Below, one piece after another: positions 7,152-14,376 of a stretch of 35,447 nucleotides of DNA. Made by a program: the position numbers and the translations under genes. Each line of letters starts with the position of its first letter. The stretch's first letter is position 1. The notes beneath the pieces are model-generated. The model worked only from the letters and a program-made list of their open reading frames with translations, did not search any database and was not told the origin of the DNA. The stretch is from positions 1-35,447 of the forward strand of contig JAIERK010000032.1 of NCBI GenBank assembly GCA_019746975.1. The letters run 5' to 3'. This stretch comes from Candidatus Obscuribacterales bacterium. Its GTDB lineage: Bacteria; Cyanobacteriota; Vampirovibrionia; Obscuribacterales; Obscuribacteraceae.

Positions 7152-9053
7152 ATGCCAAGAGAGGCGAAACTGGAAGTTCATCGGTATGTGCACGAAATGC
7201 CGTTCGGTCCCAGACTTTTGGAAGAAGGCGGGGTTGAGTTTCGGTTGTTTGCTCCTGATGCGCGCTCTGTCGATTTACTGCTCTATACCGGTAAAGACGA
7301 AGAAAAGATATCGATGCCGCAAGCCGGGAAGGGCTGGTACAGCCTGGCTGTGGCGCATGCCAGACCTGGTCACAAATACCATTTCGTTATCGATGGTGAC
7401 CTAAGAGTACCGGATCCAGCGTCGCGGTATCAGCCCGAGGATGTGCATGGACCCAGTGAGATAATTGACGCAGCTGCGTTCAACTGGGATGAGACAGGCT
7501 TCAAGGGACGTCCTTGGAAAGAAGCGATTATCTACGAATTGCATCTGGGCACATTCTCTCCAGAGGGTACTTACGAAGGGCTTATCGAAAGACTCGATCA
7601 CTTGAAAGATCTTGGAATTACAGCGATCGAGCTTTTACCCCTGTCTGACTTCCCCGGACGATTCGGTTGGGGATATGACGGCGTTCTATCCTTTGCTCCG
7701 GACAGCTCGTATGGTCGACCGGAGGACTTGAAGTATCTGATCAATGAGGCGCACAAGCGCGGACTCATGGTCTATCACGACGTGGTCTATAATCACTTCG
7801 GACCGGAGGGAAATTACCTCCATGTTTATGCAGAGAGTTTTTTTAATACCAAGCACCAAACTCCTTGGGGTAGCGCAGTCAACTACGACAGCGATCATAG
7901 TGATGTCGTGCGTCAGTTCGTCGTCGACAATGTGTTGTATTGGTTGACGGAGTATCAGTTCGATGGACTGCGATTCGATGCCGTTGATACCATATGTGAT
8001 GACTCGCAAAAACATATTCTTTATGACATCGCTGAAGCTGTCCGAACCGCCTTCCAGGGCGAGCGAGAGATTCACCTGATTCTCGAGAATGGAGACAACA
8101 ACGCAGCATTGTTAGATGGTAGAGGCGATCTTCCAGACCGGTTCAATGGTCAGTGGAACGACGACATACACCATGCCATGCATGTACTGGCTACCGGGGA
8201 GAACACCGGCTACTATGAGGACTACAGTGACGAGTCATCCCATGCCAGTGCGATAGAGCATCTCGGACGATGTCTTGCAGAAGGCTTCGCCTACCAGGGT
8301 GAAAAATCTGCGTTTCGTGACGGCAAACTTCGGGGCAAGCCGGGAAAACATCTTCCTCCAGGCGGCTTTATTGCCTTTGTGCAAAATCACGATCAAATCG
8401 GCAACCGCGCTCTTGGTGAGCGTATTACTCAAATCGCCGAGCCGGAAGCTGTGATGGCTATGCTCTCGATAGTGCTGCTATCACCCAGTCCTCCCATGCT
8501 TTTTCAGGGAGAGGAGTGGGCCGCAAGTACGCCTTTTGTCTGGTTCGCCGACTTCAAAGGTGATTTGGCCGCAAGCGTCAGGGCTGGCCGACTCAAAGAG
8601 TTCGGCAAATTTGCTGATTTCAAAGATCCTCGAAAACAAAAGCTCATTCCGGATCCATGCAGTGATGAGACTTTTCAAAAATGCAAGTTGGATTGGGATG
8701 AACTCAATCTGGCTGAGCATCGAGAATGGCTGGAGTTCTGCAAACGGCTTATTGCTTTGAGGAAAAACGCGATCGTTCCGATAATCGATCAAATCGAGCC
8801 TGAAGGGCGCTCCTGGACAATAACTGAAGAAGGTTTGCTCGAGGTGCGCTGGCCTCTTGCCACCGGTCACGAGTTAAAGCTCCTCGCCAACCTCAGCGAT
8901 CAAGGCGGTACGAGCCCGATCTTCTCGGAGTCTCAATTCCACGAAGCGAACATTCTGTATCAATCGCCTTACAACGTCTGCTCTGAAATCGCTCTTGGGA
9001 CAGTGCCACCGTGGGCGGTGCTCTGGTTGCTCTCCGCCGGCGCCGACAAATAG
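7152..9053 (+). CDS. treZ: Malto-oligosyltrehalose trehalohydrolase (GH13)
   Basis: 633 aa, slightly longer than the usual roughly 580-600. TreZ cleaves trehalose from maltooligosyl-trehalose, the last step of the TreY-TreZ route from glycogen. An N-terminal CBM48-like beta domain (about 16-110, VEFRLFAPDARSVDLLLY) leads into the GH13 barrel. Catalytic residues are readable: nucleophile Asp276 in GLRFDAVD, acid/base Glu312 in LILENGDN, and Asp414 in FVQNHDQIGNRA. The motifs IIYELHLGTFSPEGTY and FGWGYDGV are typical of TreZ. The GAGGTTTTTTCA before the ATG fixes the start. No treY partner lies in the window. Downstream is only a decayed GlgX-like remnant, which hints at a former glgX/treX-treZ cluster. 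Confidence 0.93.
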   Translation: MPREAKLEVHRYVHEMPFGPRLLEEGGVEFRLFAPDARSVDLLLYTGKDEEKISMPQAGKGWYSLAVAHARPGHKYHFVIDGDLRVPDPASRYQPEDVHGPSEIIDAAAFNWDETGFKGRPWKEAIIYELHLGTFSPEGTYEGLIERLDHLKDLGITAIELLPLSDFPGRFGWGYDGVLSFAPDSSYGRPEDLKYLINEAHKRGLMVYHDVVYNHFGPEGNYLHVYAESFFNTKHQTPWGSAVNYDSDHSDVVRQFVVDNVLYWLTEYQFDGLRFDAVDTICDDSQKHILYDIAEAVRTAFQGEREIHLILENGDNNAALLDGRGDLPDRFNGQWNDDIHHAMHVLATGENTGYYEDYSDESSHASAIEHLGRCLAEGFAYQGEKSAFRDGKLRGKPGKHLPPGGFIAFVQNHDQIGNRALGERITQIAEPEAVMAMLSIVLLSPSPPMLFQGEEWAASTPFVWFADFKGDLAASVRAGRLKEFGKFADFKDPRKQKLIPDPCSDETFQKCKLDWDELNLAEHREWLEFCKRLIALRKNAIVPIIDQIEPEGRSWTITEEGLLEVRWPLATGHELKLLANLSDQGGTSPIFSESQFHEANILYQSPYNVCSEIALGTVPPWAVLWLLSAGADK

Positions 9054-9126
9054 TACTGAGCAAAGTTAATCCTGACTTCATCATCTTCTCCTCGACTCTA
9101 TGCTAAGTGACTGAGGGGAGCTTGTA
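9054..9126. other. Short spacer before the debranching-enzyme remnant
   Basis: These bases separate the treZ stop from the first recognisable piece of the remnant. No terminator hairpin is seen after treZ. The whole 9054-9538 gap between treZ and the aldehyde dehydrogenase lacks an intact gene. Confidence 0.4.
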
Positions 9127-9481
9127 ATGAGCTGGCTCCAGGCATGTTGAAAAGCGATCGCGGTATTCGACGGCAGTTGTGTCGATGATCTCGATGAAGA
9201 AGGCAATCCAATTCAGTCCAACACTTTGCTTCTGCTATTAAATTCTTACTGGGAAAATACCGGCTTCAGGCTGCCGCTTATCAGGTCGAAAAATATTGGG
9301 AATCTTTCGCCAGTCATCAGGAAGCGCTTGTCTGGGAGATGCTCATCGATACGTCTAGCTCGATCAAAAAGATCTCTGGAACATGGAGGATGAGTTCACG
9401 ATGGTGGCGCGAAGCGTTGCCTTATTCCAGCTTCGGGACAAGAAATCCTTTACCGAGAGGATCCAGCCCGGGACGGTGTAG
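9127..9481 (+). pseudogene. Decayed C-terminal remnant of GlgX/TreX-type glycogen debranching enzyme
   Basis: Three plus-strand frames read in turn give pieces that line up with the C-terminal beta domain of GlgX/isoamylase-type enzymes. Piece one, from 9151, includes AVFDGSCVDDLDEEGNPI, TLLLLLNSYWENTGFRLP; compare the family pattern of a debrancher LDE.G.P...D.FLLLLNAH.E...F.LP. Piece two in another frame (about 9290-9360) gives LVWEMLIDTSS, matching the WE.LIDT motif. Piece three (about 9378-9481) gives MEDEFTMVARSVALFQLRDK, matching the final Y.v.ARS.alf.l strand, and ends at TAG 9479-9481. A short MSWLQAC at 9127-9147, followed by a stop, may be the residue of the preceding domain. No start, catalytic domain or intact frame remains. 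GlgX/TreX normally trims side chains in glycogen and is commonly encoded beside treY and treZ. Confidence 0.72.
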
Positions 9482-9538
9482 CGACCGCTGGATTGATTTC
9501 GCGCTAAAATTGTCAGACCACAGCTAGAGGACCGACGC

Positions 9539-11011
9539 ATGCAGCTTCAATTGATCGACGGTAAATTCACCAAAGGCAGCTCAAACGACGAAATCGATGT
9601 GATCAACCCGGCTACGGAAGAGAAGATTGCGTCAGTGCCACGAGGCACGGAGAAGGATGCTCACGCCGCCATCGAATCTTCCAAAGCTGCGTTCAAGAAA
9701 TGGAAGAGAGTCAGCGCAAACAACCGTGCCGAAATGATGCACGAAGCCGCGCATAAAATGCGCGAGCACAAGGAAGAGATAGTGCGGCTCCTCACGCTGG
9801 AGCAGGGCAAGCCTGTTCCGGAGAACGAAGAAGAGTTCGAGTGGCTGGTCAATACATTCGACTATTACGCAGAACTTGGTCGACATGAGCGTGGTCGAGT
9901 CTTACCGTCGGGTGAATATAGCCAGCTCAACATGGTCATTAAAGAACCATTCGGCGTGGTGGCATGCATTGTGCCGTGGAACTATCCGCTCTTGCTCCTT
10001 GCCTGGAAATTGGCTCCAGCACTGGCAGCCGGTAACACAGTTATAGTCAAGCCGAGCGAGTTGACACCTCTCTCGACGCTATTTCTCGCTGAGAAATGCT
10101 TTGACCATTTCCCTGAGGGGGTGATCAACGTAGTCACTGGATATGGCCGAGAAGTCGCTGAGCCTCTGGTTTTGCACAAGGACGTGCCGGTAATTGCTTT
10201 TACAGGAAGCCTCGCAATCGGCCAGCGCATTGCCGGCATTGCTGCTCCCATGATGAAGAAGCTGCATCTCGAGCTAGGTGGAAAAGATGCCTTTGTGATT
10301 GCCGAAGATGCCGATCCTGAGCTCGCCGCCAGAGCCTTGTCTTATGCTGCTCTCACAAATGCCGGTCAAGTTTGCACCTCTACGGAGAGAGTCTATCTAC
10401 CGAAAAAACGGTTCGGCGAGTTTAGCGAGGCGATCGTCTCCTTCGTAAAAGCTTTGAAACTGGGACCTGGTATTGATCCTTCCACCGACGTCGGCCCAAT
10501 GATTGGAGCTCAATATCGAGAAAAAGTGCAAGCGCATGTCGATGATGCCGTCAATTCCGGTGCCAAACTTTTGACTGGTGGCAAGGTGCCTCAGCATCTC
10601 GGGAAGGGCTATTTCTATGAGCCTACGGTGATCAGCCATGTCGATCACTCGATGAAGATCATGAGAGAAGAGACATTCGGACCGGCGATGCCGCTCATGG
10701 AGTACGATGATTTCGAGCAAGCTATAGACCTGGTCAACGACTCTGATTATGGGCTTGGAGCTTGTCTACTCTCCCAAGATCCGATGAAGGCTAAAATCTT
10801 CCTCGAAGAGGTCAAGGCAGGTACCATCTGGATTAACGACCCGCTTACCGACAACTACGCCGGTCCATTTGGAGGCATGAAGTTGAGCGGAGGGGCTCGC
10901 GAACTTGGTATCGAGGGTCTGGAAGAATTTCGCGAAACCAAGCATGTGCACTGGGAATTCGCTAAGGGAGCTAAGTCCTGGTGGTATCCCTACGGAAAGA
11001 ACGGAAAATAA
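9539..11011 (+). CDS. NAD(P)-dependent aldehyde dehydrogenase
   Basis: 490 aa, the full family length. AGAGGA seven bases before the ATG fixes the start. Landmarks run in order: cofactor-site strand VVACIVPWNYPL (about 140-151), AAGNTVIVKPSELTPL, the glycine motif FTGSLAIGQ, general-base Glu245 in LHLELGGKD, catalytic Cys279 in NAGQVCTS, the EETFGPAMPL motif near 380, and the C-terminal GPFGGMKLSGGARELG. It oxidises an aldehyde to an acid with NAD(P)+. Substrate cannot be read from sequence. Betaine-aldehyde or succinate-semialdehyde-type relatives are closest in feel. It stands alone after the debranching-enzyme remnant and before a DUF378 gene that has its own promoter. Confidence 0.92.
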   Translation: MQLQLIDGKFTKGSSNDEIDVINPATEEKIASVPRGTEKDAHAAIESSKAAFKKWKRVSANNRAEMMHEAAHKMREHKEEIVRLLTLEQGKPVPENEEEFEWLVNTFDYYAELGRHERGRVLPSGEYSQLNMVIKEPFGVVACIVPWNYPLLLLAWKLAPALAAGNTVIVKPSELTPLSTLFLAEKCFDHFPEGVINVVTGYGREVAEPLVLHKDVPVIAFTGSLAIGQRIAGIAAPMMKKLHLELGGKDAFVIAEDADPELAARALSYAALTNAGQVCTSTERVYLPKKRFGEFSEAIVSFVKALKLGPGIDPSTDVGPMIGAQYREKVQAHVDDAVNSGAKLLTGGKVPQHLGKGYFYEPTVISHVDHSMKIMREETFGPAMPLMEYDDFEQAIDLVNDSDYGLGACLLSQDPMKAKIFLEEVKAGTIWINDPLTDNYAGPFGGMKLSGGARELGIEGLEEFRETKHVHWEFAKGAKSWWYPYGKNGK

Positions 11012-11059
11012 CTATACCCGGATCGGCTACCCAACAGTGTTTCGACGGCAACCTGCTTC

Positions 11060-11088
11060 TTGACAGCTTCTCGGATTGCTACTAAACT
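11060..11088 (+). promoter_or_regulatory. Sigma-70-type promoter for the DUF378 gene
   Basis: TTGACA (11060-11065), a perfect -35, is followed after exactly 17 bp by TAAACT (11083-11088), a fair -10. Transcription would start near 11095, giving a leader of about 70 nt before the ATG at 11167. It is the best promoter match I see in the window. Confidence 0.65.
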
Positions 11089-11166
11089 GGTACGTAAGCA
11101 TGCAAATCAGCTCCAGGTATGGTTCCTGGCAGTTCTTGCGGATTTGATGCTCAGGTGATCAAACAT

Positions 11167-11373
11167 ATGAAACACATCGAACTCCTCTTCACGATTCTGT
11201 TAATCGTTGGTGGTATCAACTGGGGTCTAGTAGGAGCTTTCAACTATAACCTGGTGACCAGCCTTCTCGGAGATGGCACCATGTCGCGAGTTGTCTATGG
11301 ATTAGTAGGAGTCGGAGCTCTTTATCAGGTTATGCAATACCTGAGAGCCCGCATGGCTCCTAAGGCTACATAG
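11167..11373 (+). CDS. DUF378 family small membrane protein
   Basis: 68 aa from the ATG at 11167, with CAGGTGA about ten bases upstream. An ATG at 11119 would add 16 residues that are polar and not typical of the family, so the shorter start is preferred. The chain has two membrane helices (about 4-25 and 38-57). It carries the DUF378 hallmark: a hydrophobic lead, then GGINWGLVGAFNYNLVTSLLG, then SRVVYGLVGVGALYQV. This family is widespread in bacteria, but its function is not known. A good promoter lies upstream and the gene is probably monocistronic. Confidence 0.85.
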   Translation: MKHIELLFTILLIVGGINWGLVGAFNYNLVTSLLGDGTMSRVVYGLVGVGALYQVMQYLRARMAPKAT

Positions 11374-11478
11374 TCCTGGTTTATCCCTAGAAATAATCGA
11401 GTTGGTGACAACTACCTCTTACGCTTGTGAGTATAGGAGGTAGGTAGACCGTAGCGCTCATTCTGGCAACGGTATGAG

Positions 11479-11712
11479 TCACGTCGCTGTCCTTGCAGTC
11501 GATGCAGGGACAAACATTCGGTCTGCCACCATATCCGATGCTAATTTACCACACGCTTCGGCACGGCTCACCCGCGCTACAAGCATCGCATGGTGATCTT
11601 TCTTGGTCAGCAAGACTGGTTGGACTGCTGTGCCTTCATCGAGGTTGTCCGGCAATTTTATTTTGAGCATCGTGGTGTCGTGTTCACAATCGTACTCAAT
11701 GCGATGCTTCAC
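11479..11712 (-). CDS. Doubtful small ORF
   Basis: 77 codons from a GTG at 11712. A stop two codons upstream of it rules out a longer form. The peptide is soluble, with a mix of charged and hydrophobic residues (MLKIKLPDNLDEGTAV, VARVSRAEACGKLASDMVADRM) and ordinary codon use, so it could be real. It has no ribosome-binding site and no recognisable family. The opposing plus frame 11590-11796 covers much of the same DNA and is at most one alternative. Low confidence. Confidence 0.28.
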   Translation of the reverse strand: MKHRIEYDCEHDTTMLKIKLPDNLDEGTAVQPVLLTKKDHHAMLVARVSRAEACGKLASDMVADRMFVPASTARTAT

Positions 11713-11903
11713 ACATCAGTACTGTCAGCGGTGCTCGTTGGGGCTGTCTGCTTTGGCGGGGCGCTCGCATTGATAAGGCTTCTAAAGCCAGTTTGAGTTT
11801 CGGGGCGGGTATACAGGTTGCACTTGAGAAGGCCATATCGGAGCGCCGTTGTGTTGTACGCTCCGCTCTGTTGATGCGCGAGTGTGCCACCGTCTGTAGT
11901 ATT

Positions 11904-11940
11904 GCTCCTCAATCCCTCGATAGGGAATGAGGAGCGCTTT
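11904..11940 (+). terminator. Strong terminator hairpin on the plus strand
   Basis: GCTCCTCAATCCCT (11904-11917) pairs with AGGGAATGAGGAGC (11922-11935) with one A/A mismatch and a CGAT loop. GCTTTTCG follows. The T-run is on the plus side, so it would stop a plus-strand transcript 530 bp after the DUF378 gene, or the transcript of an unrecognised small gene or RNA between them. It also shields the convergent gene at 11994. Confidence 0.65.
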
Positions 11941-11993
11941 TCGATCGTCCAACGAATTCTTTCTGCAGACAACAAAGGTGTTGCGTCGTCGGG

Positions 11994-12950
11994 TTATCGA
12001 TCGGGATCACTTGATAGTCGTTGCAGGGCATCTACCATGTCGGCTCCTTCCAGGCGGAATTGCACATCGCGGTAGTACAGTCCGGACGCAATTATTGCTA
12101 CAGCCATGGAGACGATATTGTTAATCGTCTGGTATGAGGTTTCGAGGATGCGGAGGTAGAGCGGCGATTCGAAGACTCCTGTTTTGGTCACCATGTAGCC
12201 CTCCCATATTTCAAATGGAATCACAAATACTCCAAAGGCTACTAACACGAGGACGAGCGTTACAGCAAGCAGGCACATGTAGGAGCCGCCGCGCAGAGGG
12301 TAGGCGAAAGTCAGGTCCAGGGCGCGTTCAATAACCTTATAGAGATTAATCTCTTCGGCCGAGACAACCGAGAACAGCAAGGTAGTGGCCAGAAGGAGAA
12401 TAGCCGTGGCGATGGCTATCAGAAAGCCGTTGACGAATGAGACCGGTATAATGGCGAGTGCTGCCGGTTCGCCGAGACCATAGAGGAACATGCTAATCGC
12501 CAGTCCGACGCCGCAAAGGAACATGACGAAGAAGGGCACCATGCAGCCTGTTGAATAGATTGTGAATACCGACCACTTTTTTCGTCTGGCATAACTCATT
12601 GCCTGCACGAAGTTTGTGTCCAGTCTAAAAACCTCTCTGAAAAGAGCCGTTGCTCTCATGGCTAGCATCCATTGCGAAACGCAAAGCACAATTCCGCCTA
12701 TGCTCATGGTTATCGAATCGTTAGTGCTCCAGGCGCCTGAGGTTCTCAGTGCCTGGACGAGGTTGAGCAGCCCCACCTGAATTAGGCAAACCGATATGCT
12801 GGCTAAGAGTGATGGCCAGAACAGGCGCGCCGTAATGCTTCGCCAGTTCAGCCGGAATATGCGAAAGGCCAGGCTCACCAGATCACCTAGCTTCAGGGGT
12901 TTTTGAGGTAATTGATGTAACACCTGAAACGGACTTACCACGTCAGCCAT
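11994..12950 (-). CDS. Polytopic membrane protein of unknown function
   Basis: 318 aa from the ATG at 12950 (MADVVSPFQVL). The frame stays open to 13028, but the added 26 residues would overlap the divergent HD-domain gene and its promoter, so the shorter start is chosen. After a polar N-terminus (LPQKPLKLGDLVSLAFRIFRLNW) come about six hydrophobic segments. The N-terminal pattern of an amphipathic stretch, then paired long helices, recalls the glycerophosphodiester-phosphodiesterase membrane-domain/YciC-like superfamily, but this is only a resemblance. No catalytic residues are seen. It faces the DUF378 region and shares a compact divergent promoter region with the HD gene. Confidence 0.72.
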   Translation of the reverse strand: MADVVSPFQVLHQLPQKPLKLGDLVSLAFRIFRLNWRSITARLFWPSLLASISVCLIQVGLLNLVQALRTSGAWSTNDSITMSIGGIVLCVSQWMLAMRATALFREVFRLDTNFVQAMSYARRKKWSVFTIYSTGCMVPFFVMFLCGVGLAISMFLYGLGEPAALAIIPVSFVNGFLIAIATAILLLATTLLFSVVSAEEINLYKVIERALDLTFAYPLRGGSYMCLLAVTLVLVLVAFGVFVIPFEIWEGYMVTKTGVFESPLYLRILETSYQTINNIVSMAVAIIASGLYYRDVQFRLEGADMVDALQRLSSDPDR

Positions 12951-12959
12951 CGAGCCCAG

Positions 12960-12965
12960 TATAAT
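12960..12965 (+). promoter_or_regulatory. -10 element TATAAT for the HD-domain gene
   Basis: A consensus TATAAT lies 38 bp before the HD-domain start. No clear -35 stands 17 bp upstream (the bases there, around 12936, read TTACCA). The reverse strand reads ATTATA at the same place, so the site could also serve the divergent membrane gene only if that gene started downstream of it. The plus-strand assignment is more likely. Confidence 0.45.
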
Positions 12966-13003
12966 AGGATACCTTTTCTGGCAGCGGAAGATTTGCGGTA
13001 GCC

Positions 13004-14311
13004 ATGCACCGAACGGACAAACGTACATATCTGGACCCGATTCATCAAGACATAGTCCTTGACAGGAAGGATCCGGCTGAGAAGTTGATAATCGACTTGA
13101 TCGACACGGAAGAATTCCAGCGGCTGCGGCGTATCCACCAACTGGGCGTCTCCTATTTTACTTTTCAAGGTGCTGAAGGCTCGAGATTTACTCATTCCGT
13201 GGGCGTCATGCATGTCGCTTCACACTTGGTCGATGCACTCAAAGAGATTACACCCGGCATGGCCGAGAAGCGACCTTTGATATTGGCATCCGCTCTGCTG
13301 CATGACATCGGTCATGGACCTTTCTCCCACGTGACGGAGAAGATTCTTGGCTACGACCACGAGGATTGGTCCTGCCGAATCATCGCGGGCGACACGGGAG
13401 TCAGGAAGGTTCTTGATAGCTTTCAAGAGATGCCGGGTTTGGCCGACACGATTGTTAAGGTCTTAAAGAAAACCTACAAACCGAAATATGTCTCACACAT
13501 CGTCTCTAGTCAGCTCGACTGCGATCGATTCGATTACCTGCTGCGCGACAGTTACATGACTGGTACCAAATACGGTTTGTTCGCGCTGCATAGGATTCTC
13601 AGATCGCTTGAGATAGACGAGGACAACGACCGCATTCTCGTAGTTGGAGAAAAGGGACAAATTGCCGTCGAAGATTATCTTTTCGCGCGCTACTCAATGT
13701 ATGCTCAGGTCTATTATCACAGGAAGAATCTGTCGGCCCGAGCTTTGCTCGCGAATTTGATCAAGCGGGTCAAACAAATTTTGGCGGACAGCTCCCGCCC
13801 TGTCTGTTTTGCTGATGAGGCGACATCCAAGTGGTTCCTCGGAGCCAATCTTGCCGTCAATGAGTATCTACAGCTAGACGACATTCAGCTTATGTACCAT
13901 ATCAAGCGCTGGGCTGACGATCCGGACCCAATCCTTGCCGATCTGTCCTCTCGATTCTTGCATCGCCGGTTATTCAAGGCGATTAGAATTCCCTCGGAAG
14001 ATAGCGGACTGGTCAGGGATATCGAGAAAGAAGCCCGCCGTCTGGTGAAAGAAAAAGGTCTAGACCCGGACTACTACACAGGTATCGAATCGACAGGGTT
14101 TCGCCCGTACGACTACTATCGTCCCAGCGACGAGCATCCCCAGACCAACATCATGGTGCGAACCGAGGGCGGTATCACATCGGAGCTTTCGAAAGTCTCG
14201 CTTGCTATAGAAGCTCTGGTAAAGGGAAATTATGAATCAACCTGGCTTGTCTTTCCGGACGAGATTCAGGACAAAATCGCGGTTATTAAGGAGCTTATTC
14301 CGGTTCACTGA
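13004..14311 (+). CDS. HD-domain metal-dependent phosphohydrolase (COG1078, dNTPase/SAMHD1-like)
   Basis: 435 aa, typical for this group. Metal-binding residues are readable: His64 in RFTHSVGVMH, His100-Asp101 in SALLHDIGHGPFSH, and an Asp in the motif SSQLDCDRFDYLLRDS (about 168-183). Other conserved pieces are the N-terminal DPIHQDIVLD and EEFQRLRRIHQLG. The family hydrolyses nucleotides, commonly dNTPs to nucleoside plus triphosphate; for this member the substrate is inference. GGAAG sits about a dozen bases before the ATG. The 65-bp gap to ffh has no terminator, so read-through into ffh is plausible. Confidence 0.9.
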   Translation: MHRTDKRTYLDPIHQDIVLDRKDPAEKLIIDLIDTEEFQRLRRIHQLGVSYFTFQGAEGSRFTHSVGVMHVASHLVDALKEITPGMAEKRPLILASALLHDIGHGPFSHVTEKILGYDHEDWSCRIIAGDTGVRKVLDSFQEMPGLADTIVKVLKKTYKPKYVSHIVSSQLDCDRFDYLLRDSYMTGTKYGLFALHRILRSLEIDEDNDRILVVGEKGQIAVEDYLFARYSMYAQVYYHRKNLSARALLANLIKRVKQILADSSRPVCFADEATSKWFLGANLAVNEYLQLDDIQLMYHIKRWADDPDPILADLSSRFLHRRLFKAIRIPSEDSGLVRDIEKEARRLVKEKGLDPDYYTGIESTGFRPYDYYRPSDEHPQTNIMVRTEGGITSELSKVSLAIEALVKGNYESTWLVFPDEIQDKIAVIKELIPVH

Positions 14312-14376
14312 GCGGGCGTCAAGCCTCTCCAGATCCTCAAGGAAATCAGTAAAGGAACTACTAAAGGACTACAACC

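Larger units (their letters stand above)
11374..11993. other. Long gap with hairpins and one doubtful small frame
   Basis: 620 bp between the DUF378 stop and the convergent membrane-protein stop. An imperfect hairpin, CTACCTCTTA paired with TAGGAGGTAG, lies near 11414-11444 without a T-run and may end the DUF378 message weakly. A doubtful minus-strand frame (11479-11712) and a strong plus-strand terminator (11904-11940) are listed separately. I recognise no known gene in it. Confidence 0.45.

Noticed and set aside
9339..9527. 62-codon ORF starting MLIDTSSS
   Set aside because: Only its first residues make sense, as part of the debranching-enzyme remnant; after that the frame is wrong.
11590..11796. 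68-codon plus-strand ORF with a hydrophobic end, before the terminator at 11904
   Set aside because: No ribosome-binding site; the hydrophobic part could arise as the shadow of the opposing frame. Kept only as an alternative to the doubtful minus ORF.
12951..13028. Extra 26 N-terminal codons of the membrane protein ending at 11994
   Set aside because: They overlap the HD gene start and its TATAAT and are not needed for the membrane pattern.
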